From positions 2,541,501 through 2,605,500 of the forward strand of contig NC_011146.1 in NCBI RefSeq assembly GCF_000020725.1: a stretch of 64,000 nt of DNA, given 5' to 3'. The DNA is from Citrifermentans bemidjiense Bem. Its GTDB lineage: Bacteria > Desulfobacterota > Desulfuromonadia > Geobacterales > Geobacteraceae. Made by a program: the position numbers and the translations under genes. Within the stretch, counting starts at the first letter, position 1, and each line of letters begins with the position of its first letter. Shown in pieces: positions 26,277-34,573 of the stretch. The notes beneath the pieces are model-generated. The model was not told the DNA's origin. It searched no databases and worked only from the letters and a program-made list of their open reading frames with translations.

Positions 26277-26312
26277 AACAAGGGCTTAATCCTTTCGGAT
26301 TAAGCCCTTGTT
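26277..26312. terminator. Strong bidirectional terminator
   Basis: 16-bp perfect stem AACAAGGGCTTAATCC/GGATTAAGCCCTTGTT with a TTTC loop, A-run before and T-run after. It lies between the convergent PHP gene and tRNA-Leu. Confidence 0.9.
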
Positions 26313-26318
26313 TATTGA

Positions 26319-26403
26319 TGGTGCCGGAGGTCGGAATCGAACCGACACGGGTTGCCCCGCTGGATTTTGAGTCCAGTGCGTCTACCAGTTTCACCACTCC
26401 GGC
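26319..26403 (-). tRNA. tRNA-Leu (anticodon CAA)
   Basis: 85 bases including an encoded CCA. Acceptor GCCGGAG pairs with CTCCGGC at the other end. Anticodon stem CTGGA/TCCAG encloses CTCAAAA, giving anticodon CAA. The T-arm GTCGGTTCGATTCCGAC is complete and a long variable arm is present, as in class II tRNAs. Confidence 0.95.
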
Positions 26404-26704
26404 ATTTAACATAGCCAATGTTAAGAGATGACTCTTATAGCAATAAAGCTCGCTTGGGTCAAGTAACTTTACAGCTTTCTTCAGCATTACCTCCATCGTC
26501 ATTGGCAGCGGCGACGCGAGCTACAGTACATGGCGCCAACTCTTCCCCTCTGCTACTGAGCCCCAAAAAGCAAAATCCTTATAGCACCTACACTTCCAAC
26601 GATCCGCTGAAATCAACTACTGACATAGCCCAAATTATCTTTTCATCCGGAATAAAAATGTTGACACCCGAAAGCCCGTTTGCTATAAACAGGACTCCTT
26701 CGAT
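26404..26704. other. 301-base gap between the divergent tRNA genes
   Basis: AT-richer than its surroundings and must hold the promoters of both tRNAs. TTGACA (26662-26667) with TATAAA 17 bases later (26685-26690) fits a tRNA-Ala promoter on the plus strand. No protein gene is supported. Confidence 0.6.
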
Positions 26705-26780
<76 letters not shown>

Positions 26781-26788
26781 TCAATCAC

Positions 26789-26819
26789 AAAGCGGTTAGC
26801 GAAAGCTAACCGCTTTTTT
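26789..26819 (+). terminator. Terminator of tRNA-Ala
   Basis: 12-bp stem AAAGCGGTTAGC/GCTAACCGCTTT with a GAAA tetraloop and a T-run, 9 bases beyond the tRNA. Confidence 0.92.
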
Positions 26820-26880
26820 GTTTTTCCGGCCCGCCAAAAGATCCAGCAAGCCCCTCCCCAAGCCCTGCGCAGCTACCGTA

Positions 26881-28008
26881 CTAATACCCCGTCATCTCCA
26901 AATATCCCGAACCGCCTGTGCTCCCTCGCACCTCCACCGCCCCTTCCCAATAGCGGAAACCTGCAGCCAATTCCTGGTCGGCCAAAAGCGGCGCTACCTC
27001 GATGTCTATCCCTTGCGACGGTATCTTCAGGCGCCAGCCGGAGGGATAGCTGGCGCCACTCTTCGGGCTGGTCCAGCGCCGCAACGGCTCAAGTCGGACC
27101 TCCTCGCGTTTTAGATGCCGGTAACTGCCGCCGGTACCTACCAGGGTGCCTGCGGAGAATGGATCGCGGCTGCCGTCGCGCCTGCGCAACTGGTAGTACA
27201 TGATGTCGCGGCCGTCGGAAAGGTGCAGCGCGAACCAGTCCCAGCCGGCCTGGTCCTTGTCCAGGGCGCTTGTGCTCCATTCACGATCGAGCCAGGAGAT
27301 GCCAGAGACCTTGAAGGAGTCCTCGCCGATCCGGATGGTACCGGAGGTGCTAAGCCTGGGGATGCTGTAGTAATAGGAGGCGTTTCCCGAAGCTCCGCTC
27401 TTTCGGCTGAGCCCCCCTTCCCCGTTTAGTATCACCGGCTTCAGGCTCGTGAGGTCCAGGTCGATGGCCATGGCGCCATCGGCCGCGGTCAGTTTGGCGC
27501 TCCAAGGCTTTGCCCCCGTCTCCAGGACGGACCAATCTTCCAGGCGCACGGCAAGGGGGCGCCCTCCAGCACCCGCGAGCCCAAGGGCGGCGCGGGTGAA
27601 ACGCTCGCCGAAGCGGAACCGCTTCCCCTCCACGTCGGTCACTGCGAAGTGCGCCATGAAGACCTCGTTGGTCCCCCAGGCAGACTCCCTCTTTACCGGA
27701 TGCGGGGTGAGGGCCGATCTGAAGAAGGTGAGCTGGTAGCCGAAGCGGCGCCCGGAGGCTCCGGTCAGGTTCCCGGTGAAGTACCACCACTCGTTTCTGA
27801 ATCCCTCGTGCGGCCCGTGATCCGCGGGGAAACTGAAGCGCCTAGCCCTCTCGGCCCTATTGAACCCTTCCGCCGCACTCCCACCCAAGGCCTCGTTAAG
27901 GCTGTAGGTTTTCTCCGCCTCGGGTTCCTTCCCTTTCCTGGCATAAAAGTATCCCAAAGCAGACAGGAGGATCACCAAGGCGGCCATGAGGTAATAGAGG
28001 CGGCGCAT
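26881..28008 (-). CDS. AttH/CrtC-like lipocalin-fold protein
   Basis: 375 residues: N-terminal membrane anchor (about 5-23), then the family signature DHGPHEGFRNEWWYFTGNL at 63-81, and a second beta-sandwich half with WDWFALHLSDGRDIMYYQLR. The family includes hydroxyneurosporene synthase CrtC and AttH of the Agrobacterium att operon. The gene follows an FtsX permease and an ATPase, the att-like order, so a role in envelope export rather than carotenoid chemistry is likely. Confidence 0.85.
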   Translation of the reverse strand: MRRLYYLMAALVILLSALGYFYARKGKEPEAEKTYSLNEALGGSAAEGFNRAERARRFSFPADHGPHEGFRNEWWYFTGNLTGASGRRFGYQLTFFRSALTPHPVKRESAWGTNEVFMAHFAVTDVEGKRFRFGERFTRAALGLAGAGGRPLAVRLEDWSVLETGAKPWSAKLTAADGAMAIDLDLTSLKPVILNGEGGLSRKSGASGNASYYYSIPRLSTSGTIRIGEDSFKVSGISWLDREWSTSALDKDQAGWDWFALHLSDGRDIMYYQLRRRDGSRDPFSAGTLVGTGGSYRHLKREEVRLEPLRRWTSPKSGASYPSGWRLKIPSQGIDIEVAPLLADQELAAGFRYWEGAVEVRGSTGGSGYLEMTGY

Positions 28009-28009
28009 G

Positions 28010-30553
28010 CTAATCCTCCTCCTTCAGGGCCAGCGCGGGAGAGTTGCGGGCGATCCTGAGCGACGGGTAGATGCCGGCCAGAAGCGCCGCTGACACGGAA
28101 AGAAGCAAGGCCTGCAACAGGTAGGCGGGGTCGATGGAGAGCTGCATGGTCCAGCCGAAGGAGCGCAGGTTCACCACGTAAATGAGGACCAGCGCCTCCA
28201 GGATGCCCAGCGGAAGCGACAGCACCCCGCCGATGAGCCCGATCAGGAAGGTCTCGCCGCAGACCACCCCCCAGACCTGACCCGGCGTAAGCCCCACCGC
28301 CCGCAGCACTGCCAACTCCCTTGCGCGCTCCACCTGCATGGCCATGAGCGCGGAGAGAACCCCGACGAAGGCGACCAGCATGGTGAGTATTCTGAGCACC
28401 GAGGTGATGGCGAAGGTACGGTCGAAGATCTCGACCGTCGCCCGGCGCAGCTCCGCATTGGAGATGACGTTGATCCTCTCTTCCCCTGCCCTCTCCCGGA
28501 TCAGTTGCATCAGTGCCGCAACGCTCTGCGCCGGTCCAGCGGTAAAGGACATCCCGTCGACGGAAGGGTCGTCGAAGTTTTCCAGGTACCCCCTGCGGCT
28601 CATGATCACGATGCCGGTATCGGTGCCGTAGTCGTAGATGATGGCGGAGACCGGGAACAGCTTCATCCCATACCGGGTGCGGAGCGCGACCCGGTCTCCG
28701 ATGCGCACCCGGTGGCGGTAGCTGTACGGCTCGGAGACCAGCACCGAGTATCCTTCCTGGAAGCTCTTCCAGGCGACCTTGGGATTCCCCTCCTTGAAGG
28801 GATAGCGGGCGAAGGTCGCCTCCGGCACCGAGACCGAAAAGAGTTCGGTCGCCCCGCCGGCCCCTTCCAGTGAGACCCGCCGGGAAAGGGTGAACCCGGC
28901 TGTGCCCTGCAATGAGGAAAGACGCCGCACCAGGGCGGGATTAAGCGGAGGCCGGTAGCGTCCGCCGCTTTTGTCGGCGGAGGTGAGGTAGACGTCGGCC
29001 TGCAGCCAGTTGGCCAGCCAATTCTGGACGGTCAGGCGGAAGCCCCCCACCATGATCCCGACCCCGATCCCTGCCGAGACCGCCACCACCAGCGCGGCGG
29101 TAGCCACCCCGGTACGTGACAGCGAGACCGCCACCCCGCGCGCAGCCATCTTCCCTATCGACCCTGCGAGCTTCCCCATCGCCGGGCGGAGCGCCCGGGA
29201 AAAGGCCAGCAGCGCCATGGGAACCAGGAGGGTATAGCCGACGATGACGGCGAAGAGCCCGACAAAGCCTCCTGCCACGCCCCCTAGCGGATAAAGGAAA
29301 AGGCCGCAACCGGTTAGCATCAGCAGCACCCCGCCAAGGGTCGCCAGCGGCACCAGCTTCCTGTGCCGCGCCTCGATCAGCGAGCGCGACAGGACCGCCC
29401 GGGGGGGCACGCTGGTCGCCTCCAGGGCGGCGGGGACGGCCGCGACGAGCGTCGCCCCTACGCCGAGCAGAGCCCCCTTCCAAAGTGCCAAGGGGAGCAG
29501 AGGAACCCTGCGCACCTCCATCACGAAATACAGGTCGTTGATGGTCCTCGTTACCAGGCGCGTCAGTTCGCTCCCCAGGATCTCCCCGCAAAATAGCCCG
29601 GCGACGGTGCCTGCCGCGCCGATCAAGAGGGCTTCGGCGCAGATCATCACAAAGATCTCCCTGCGGCTCACGCCCAGGGCGCGCAGCATGCCGATCAGGC
29701 GTCTTCTGCGGATCACCGAAAAGGTCATGGTGTTGTAGATGAGGAACATGCCGACAACGAGTGCCAAAAGGCTCAAGGCGGTGAGGTTGAGGCGGAAGGC
29801 GCGGGTCATCTTTTCCATCGCGCCTGCGCGGGCGCCAGCGGGAACGATGCTGGCCTCGGGGGGGAGCACGGCGCCCAACTGCCGCAGCACCTTCTCCCCT
29901 TCCCTCCCCTCGGGGACGACCAGGTCGATGCGTGACAGGCGTCCGGTACTGTTGAGTATCTCCTGCGCGGTGGCGATGTCGCTCACCAGGACGGAAGCAA
30001 GGGCGACCCCGCTCACCTCGTCTGGCGGCTCGATGTATCCCGCCAGGATCAGTTGGCGCCTCCACCCGGCGACGTCCACGGCGAAGCTCTGTCCGCGCGC
30101 GAGCCCGAGCTCCGTGGCGCTGCGACGCAGCATAAGGACGGTGCCGGGGCGTCCCATGAGCTTGGGCAGGATCTCCTTGTCGGTGAAACGGGAGCTGAAA
30201 GAGCGTATGGGGGATTCTGAGAAGGGATCGACGCCGATGAGTTGGAAGGTTCTCCCAGGCTTGCCTGCAAGCTGCAGGTTCCCGGTCACCACGGGAGCAG
30301 CGGCGCGGAAACGGAGGTCGACCTTGATGGTGCGGAAAAGCTGTTCCGGGAGCCCGGAAGGCCCGCCGACTATCTGGTGGGTGGCGCGCCCGGCGACGGT
30401 CTCCGCGGCGATCTGGAAGGCGCGCTGCGCGGCCTGGTTGGCGTGGTCGACGGCTGTGACCACGGCGACGCCGAGGGCGACTCCCAGCACCGCCAGCACC
30501 GTGAGCCAGGGATGGCGAAGCACGTTGCGCACCCCCGCCCGCCAAAGGATCAT
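28010..30553 (-). CDS. FtsX-family ABC permease, large two-module form
   Basis: 847 residues with an N-terminal helix (about 15-40), periplasmic domain, an FtsX module of three helices (about 250-390), further helices (about 400-510), a second periplasmic domain and a final FtsX module (about 715-840). This is the AttF/YbbP-like or LolC/E-related layout with duplicated FtsX domains. It overlaps the ATPase gene by 4 bases. Such systems extract or move lipids, lipoproteins or peptides at the membrane; the substrate is unknown. Confidence 0.88.
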   Translation of the reverse strand: MILWRAGVRNVLRHPWLTVLAVLGVALGVAVVTAVDHANQAAQRAFQIAAETVAGRATHQIVGGPSGLPEQLFRTIKVDLRFRAAAPVVTGNLQLAGKPGRTFQLIGVDPFSESPIRSFSSRFTDKEILPKLMGRPGTVLMLRRSATELGLARGQSFAVDVAGWRRQLILAGYIEPPDEVSGVALASVLVSDIATAQEILNSTGRLSRIDLVVPEGREGEKVLRQLGAVLPPEASIVPAGARAGAMEKMTRAFRLNLTALSLLALVVGMFLIYNTMTFSVIRRRRLIGMLRALGVSRREIFVMICAEALLIGAAGTVAGLFCGEILGSELTRLVTRTINDLYFVMEVRRVPLLPLALWKGALLGVGATLVAAVPAALEATSVPPRAVLSRSLIEARHRKLVPLATLGGVLLMLTGCGLFLYPLGGVAGGFVGLFAVIVGYTLLVPMALLAFSRALRPAMGKLAGSIGKMAARGVAVSLSRTGVATAALVVAVSAGIGVGIMVGGFRLTVQNWLANWLQADVYLTSADKSGGRYRPPLNPALVRRLSSLQGTAGFTLSRRVSLEGAGGATELFSVSVPEATFARYPFKEGNPKVAWKSFQEGYSVLVSEPYSYRHRVRIGDRVALRTRYGMKLFPVSAIIYDYGTDTGIVIMSRRGYLENFDDPSVDGMSFTAGPAQSVAALMQLIRERAGEERINVISNAELRRATVEIFDRTFAITSVLRILTMLVAFVGVLSALMAMQVERARELAVLRAVGLTPGQVWGVVCGETFLIGLIGGVLSLPLGILEALVLIYVVNLRSFGWTMQLSIDPAYLLQALLLSVSAALLAGIYPSLRIARNSPALALKEED

Positions 30554-31254
30554 GGTTTACCACCAGAGCGGCGCCCGGCCTCGACCAGAAGCCCGTTCTC
30601 GATGGTGAGCACCCGGTCGGCCAGGGCCGCGACCTCGGCGCTATGGGTCACCAGCACCAGCGTCGTTCCGCTCTCCCTTAACAGGCGCTGGAAAAGGTCG
30701 AGCACCTGCCGCCCCGTCTCGGCGTCGAGATTGCCGGTGGGCTCGTCGGCCAGCACCAGCTTGGGCCGGTGCACCAGGGCGCGTGCCACGGCAACGCGCT
30801 GCTGCTCGCCGCCGGACAGCCGGTCCGGAAAGCTCGCCGCGCGGTCCGCGAGTCCCACCTGCTCCAGCAGGTCGCGCGCCAATTTATCGTGTTCTGGGTT
30901 GAGGAGGCCGGCCAGCTCCAGGGGGAGCAGGACGTTTTCCAGGACGGTCAAGGTGGGGATGAGATTGTAGAACTGGAAGACGAAGCCGATGCTGCTGCGC
31001 CGGAACAGGGTCCGCTCGCGTTCGCTCTGGCGGTTCAGGGGCTGACCCGCCACCCGCACTTCGCCCGAATCGGGAAGGTCGATGCCGCTTAACAGGTTGA
31101 GCAGGGTTGATTTACCCGAGCCGCTGCGCCCTAACAAAAAGAGCCACTCGCCCGTTTCCACGGCAAGAGAGGCGTTACGGAAAACCACCCGCTCCCGCTC
31201 CCCCTCCTGGAACGATTTGCATATCCCGGTCAGCTCGATGATCGGATCGGCCAC
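30550..31254 (-). CDS. LolD-type ABC ATPase partner of the FtsX permease
   Basis: 234 residues. Walker A GRSGSGKST is at 42-50, signature LSGGEQQRVAVARALVH, Walker B LVLADEPTGNLD and H-loop VTHSAEVAAL. I chose the GTG at 31254 (VADPIIELTG) because GAAGGA lies 6 bases upstream and the frame's longer start runs into the preceding gene. It overlaps the permease start, so it is coupled. Confidence 0.9.
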   Translation of the reverse strand: MADPIIELTGICKSFQEGERERVVFRNASLAVETGEWLFLLGRSGSGKSTLLNLLSGIDLPDSGEVRVAGQPLNRQSERERTLFRRSSIGFVFQFYNLIPTLTVLENVLLPLELAGLLNPEHDKLARDLLEQVGLADRAASFPDRLSGGEQQRVAVARALVHRPKLVLADEPTGNLDAETGRQVLDLFQRLLRESGTTLVLVTHSAEVAALADRVLTIENGLLVEAGRRSGGKP

Positions 31255-31264
31255 GAAAAATCCT

Positions 31265-32194
31265 TCAATTACCCAGTTTTTTTTGCAGCTCCACCTGCCG
31301 GTTATGTTCCATCCTCTTGGCGGCAAGGTAGCTGCTCTTGTCGTTTTCTTTCAGTTGCTTGGGGTACTTCGCCGTCAGGTCATACCAGCGGTTGATGCGC
31401 TGCTCGAAGCGCTGGTTCTCGGGGTACTTTAGGGTGTCGAGATAGGTCTCCAGGGCGAGGTAGTAGCGCATGGTGTTCCGTTCCACGGCCCCCCTCGCCC
31501 CCTCGACGAGATGCTGCTCACCTCCCTTATCGGTGACCTCGCTGAACCCGACCTTGCCGCGCGCCAGGGTAGAAAAATACCCGTTCATCGCCAAGCGCGC
31601 GACGGTGCCCTGGCTGTAGGTGTAGCTGAAATGAAGCAGCGTCGTCGCGCCGCCGAGAGGAACGGCCTGCAGCACAATGCGGTGGTCCTTGGTCCTGAAC
31701 GGCCCTTCCTCCGCCTCCAGCCTCACCTCAAGGAGACGGGGCGTCTGCGAGACGAGCGTGAAGGCGAACTTGAGCGGGTAGGCGTCTGAGGGGGGCTGGT
31801 AGTATTTCCGGCCGCTGTACAGGGTGACCTGCTGCGGGTTGGTACTGGCCTTGAAGGTGCAGGCCTTGATGTTGAGATGCAGAGAGGTGATGTCGCACCA
31901 GCTTGCCGGGGACTGCAACGCCTCCCGTGCCGTCTCGAAGGGATGCGGGACCACCCCGTACATGTCGACGCGCACCTTCCCTTCGGAGTCGGTGGATTCG
32001 AGGTAGATGGGAGCGCCGAACTGGTTTTTCTCCAGCTTGTCCTTTATGGAGGAGTATTTGGCCAGTAGGGCTCGTTCCGCGTCGCTCCCCGGTTCAGCTC
32101 CCCAACCGGAGGCGGCGGATAAAACCAGTGCCAGCGCAAGGACGCCGGCGGCGATTCTGGCGCAGAGTAACTCTCCTATGCGTTCGCGTTTCAT
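31265..32194 (-). CDS. Periplasmic protein of unknown function, possibly START/SRPBCC-like
   Basis: 309 residues with a signal peptide (about 1-35, SGWGA|E). The middle part (about 75-220), with alternating strands and TLLHFSYTYSQGTVARLAMNGYF, resembles lipid-binding START/SRPBCC proteins, but this is by eye only. The C-terminus is charged and helical. It lies 10 bases before the ATPase gene and shares its transcript, hinting that it hands a lipid-like ligand to the exporter. I chose the ATG at 32194 (GGAGG site). Confidence 0.6.
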   Translation of the reverse strand: MKRERIGELLCARIAAGVLALALVLSAASGWGAEPGSDAERALLAKYSSIKDKLEKNQFGAPIYLESTDSEGKVRVDMYGVVPHPFETAREALQSPASWCDITSLHLNIKACTFKASTNPQQVTLYSGRKYYQPPSDAYPLKFAFTLVSQTPRLLEVRLEAEEGPFRTKDHRIVLQAVPLGGATTLLHFSYTYSQGTVARLAMNGYFSTLARGKVGFSEVTDKGGEQHLVEGARGAVERNTMRYYLALETYLDTLKYPENQRFEQRINRWYDLTAKYPKQLKENDKSSYLAAKRMEHNRQVELQKKLGN

Positions 32195-32213
32195 ATGACA
32201 ATACCTCCGGGCG

Positions 32214-33281
32214 TCAGGGGGCTTCGCCGCCGTATTCGATCGATCCCGGTTCGGCAACGACATCGTCCCAGATGCTGAACAGGACCGCGAAGATCAACGG
32301 CCCCACGATCAGCCCGAGGACCCCCATGATCACCACGCCGCAGATGGCCCCGGCGACGACGGCGAGGACCGAGACGTCGCTGGAGGCGCCGACGGCGAGC
32401 GGCCGGATGGCGTTATCGGCTACACCCACGAAGAGGATGCACCATAGCGCAAGAAGGACGGCGTTAAGGTAGGAACCTTGCACTGCAATAAGCGCGACCA
32501 GCGGGACCCAGACGACGCCTGTGCCGACCACCGGCACCAAAGCGGCGATGGCGGTGAGAGCGCCGCAAAAGATAGGCGCGGGAACGCCGGCGACCCAGTA
32601 GCCGAGACCAGCGAGGACCCCCTGGGTGGCGCAGGTAAGCAGGGTGCCGACGGTGACGGCCGTGGTGATGGAACGGATCTGGGCCGCTAAGTGCTGCGCC
32701 CTGCGCTGGTCCGGGGCGAGCTTTGCGATGCAGACCGAGACTGCCCGTTCTCCGTCGCGGTAAACGAAGAAAAGCAGGAACAGGGCGACCAGCAGGGTGA
32801 AGATGAGATCGAAAAGGTTGCGGACCATGTCGGTGGCGGTGTTGAGGACGATGGTCGAAGCGCTGGAGGCGGCTTTTTGACCGATCCCGGCCAGATCGAT
32901 GCCGAACTTCTGCACCAGGCCCATGATCCGGTCGTAGAACGGCAACTGGCTCAGCGCTCCGCTTCCTGTCTTGCTGAAATCTTGAACTAGTTGCTCGACC
33001 TGGCGGTACCAGTCGGGGGCGCTGACGGCGGCCGTCACCACCAGCCAGGTCGCGGGAAGCACCAGGCACAAGCTCACCGCCAGCACCATAAGTCCCGACG
33101 CACGGCCGGCACGCTCGGGAAAGCGCTTGAGGATCCTGTTGTAGTGGGGCATGGTGGCGATGCCGATGATGAGCGCCCAGGCGAGGGGCTTAAGTATGGG
33201 GACGGCGAGTAGGACGATGAGAGCTATGGCAGCTATGGTCAAAAAAGCGGCGAGAATGCTGAAATAGGTTTTTTTATCCAT
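32214..33281 (-). CDS. AI-2E family transporter (PerM/YdiK-like)
   Basis: 355 residues, about eight hydrophobic helices, with the family's N-terminal pair separated by a large amphipathic domain and the C-terminal GGALTAI-type segment (here CGALTAIAALVPVVGTGVVWVP). Named for the E. coli TqsA autoinducer exporter, but most members have unknown cargo. First gene of the exporter operon, 19 bases before the START-like gene. Confidence 0.88.
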   Translation of the reverse strand: MDKKTYFSILAAFLTIAAIALIVLLAVPILKPLAWALIIGIATMPHYNRILKRFPERAGRASGLMVLAVSLCLVLPATWLVVTAAVSAPDWYRQVEQLVQDFSKTGSGALSQLPFYDRIMGLVQKFGIDLAGIGQKAASSASTIVLNTATDMVRNLFDLIFTLLVALFLLFFVYRDGERAVSVCIAKLAPDQRRAQHLAAQIRSITTAVTVGTLLTCATQGVLAGLGYWVAGVPAPIFCGALTAIAALVPVVGTGVVWVPLVALIAVQGSYLNAVLLALWCILFVGVADNAIRPLAVGASSDVSVLAVVAGAICGVVIMGVLGLIVGPLIFAVLFSIWDDVVAEPGSIEYGGEAP

Positions 33282-33368
33282 TGGTCTCCCCCTGTAGTTG
33301 GACTGGCATAGGATATCAGGATTGCCGCGGAGTGCACGGGAAGTGGCCCGGTTGGACAGCTGGTAAGC

Positions 33369-33402
33369 GGCAGGCGGCGCGGGAATACTGCCACCGCCTG
33401 CC
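33369..33402. terminator. GC-rich hairpin after the 92-residue lipoprotein gene
   Basis: 9-bp perfect stem GGCAGGCGG/CCGCCTGCC. No T-run, so termination is uncertain. Confidence 0.4.
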
Positions 33403-33415
33403 GGAAATGGAAGGT

Positions 33416-33694
33416 TTAGCGAGGAGTCTCGATCGTGCGCCCCTTTTCGGTGGCGGCGGGGCGTTGCACCCCTTCAGGCTGCAGCGACTGCTCGGTCTGG
33501 AACGGCTTGCGGTCATTGCGCTCGTTCTGAAGTGCCGGCGCTTCTTCCACCACCTTCCACTGTTTTCCTACCGGTACGGAAAGTTCCTTCGGTTGGGCCA
33601 CATGAGGAGCGGCCGGATCGTGTGTCCCATAAAGGGCGCAGCCACTGGTAAATGAAAGGCAGGCGATGAGTATTGCTGTACCGGCATATTTCAT
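33416..33694 (-). CDS. Small lipoprotein, 92 residues
   Basis: Signal peptide with lipobox FTSGC (Cys19), then a hydrophilic, proline- and glutamine-rich tail with no recognisable fold, probably disordered. I chose the ATG at 33694 because of AGGAGA 8 bases upstream; the frame's extension reads through the hairpin region. Confidence 0.7.
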   Translation of the reverse strand: MKYAGTAILIACLSFTSGCALYGTHDPAAPHVAQPKELSVPVGKQWKVVEEAPALQNERNDRKPFQTEQSLQPEGVQRPAATEKGRTIETPR

Positions 33695-33713
33695 GACTCT
33701 TTCTCCTAATACT

Positions 33714-33775
33714 TGGTTGCCCCGGGAGCCGAATCGAACTGGCAGGTGCAATCATTCTCAATGACGGTTGCACCT
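33714..33775 (-). repeat. tRNA-3'-end-like sequence with adjacent hairpin
   Basis: On the minus strand TTCGATT is followed by CGGCTCCCGGGGCAACCA, which resembles a tRNA T-loop, acceptor and CCA end, but the stem pairing is broken and no 5' half is present. Beside it is an 8-bp stem AGGTGCAA/TTGCACCT with a second inner CATT/AATG pairing. Possibly a degraded integration remnant. Confidence 0.35.
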
Positions 33776-33859
33776 AAGCTTAACAAATTATTGGCACAAT
33801 TGACAGTTCGGAATTTGGGAATACTGCCGCTTTGCCCAAAAATAATCCCGCTATGACAG

Positions 33860-34555
33860 TTAAAGCGACTTGAACTCCGCCAGGGGGAGCACCGAAAGAC
33901 CTGTGAGATCCGGCTTCAGTGTCGACTCCTCCACAGTCGCGTTCAGCTGCGGTTCGTCGAAGACGATGCGGACCTTGGCGCCGTAGCGGTTCTGCACCTC
34001 TACCGACTCGGGAAAGGCAACCCCTTCGATACTTTGGTAATTCCGGTAGGAGACTTGGTCCCCTTCGCTTGAGACCTTGCGCTCCAGCATGCCGTTCTTG
34101 TCGAAGCGGTAACTCACCCCTGAGACCTGCACCGTTTCTCCGGCGGCGGGCGCGGGGACAGGGAAAGGCGCCGGAGCCATCACCCACTTGAGGAGGTCAA
34201 CGCTCTTCAAGACGCTGTTGTCGGGAAGTTCCGAGACAAGACCGGTATAGGCGACGCGGCGGTCGGGGACCACGCAGGTGAAACGGTCGTTTTCGCTGAA
34301 CGCCTCCAGCACCGTCTGGCCGAAGGGAGTAAGGAGCACCAGGTGAAAGAGCGCCGGGGCCTGGTAGGCCAGGTACCCGCGCCCACCGGTACTTTGCGTG
34401 CCGGCACTGACGGAGATGGATATGGAGGACTGGACCGTCTCAACGGTGCGTCCCGGGACGAGCCCGGTGAGCGGTTTTTGGGCAGTGGCGCAGCCGGAGA
34501 GAAGCGCCGGCAGCAACAGTAGGGATAGTAAAAGATTTCGGACGAAAAAGGACAT
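33860..34555 (-). CDS. LolB/DUF4292-like outer membrane lipoprotein
   Basis: 231 residues, signal peptide with lipobox LLSGC (Cys22). The body is beta-rich with YLAYQAPALFHLVLLTPFGQTVLEAF and the repeated strand YRNYQSIEGVAFPESVEV, as in the LolA/LolB concave fold and DUF4292 proteins that hold lipoproteins or lipid. Assignment by eye. It lies 18 bases after the MFS gene. Confidence 0.65.
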   Translation of the reverse strand: MSFFVRNLLLSLLLLPALLSGCATAQKPLTGLVPGRTVETVQSSISISVSAGTQSTGGRGYLAYQAPALFHLVLLTPFGQTVLEAFSENDRFTCVVPDRRVAYTGLVSELPDNSVLKSVDLLKWVMAPAPFPVPAPAAGETVQVSGVSYRFDKNGMLERKVSSEGDQVSYRNYQSIEGVAFPESVEVQNRYGAKVRIVFDEPQLNATVEESTLKPDLTGLSVLPLAEFKSL

Positions 34556-34573
34556 GCAAACCTCCAGTCAGTA

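Noticed and set aside
26248..26502. 84-codon frame with AGVVKLVDALDSKS
   Set aside because: This peptide is a translation of tRNA-Leu, a well-known false gene.
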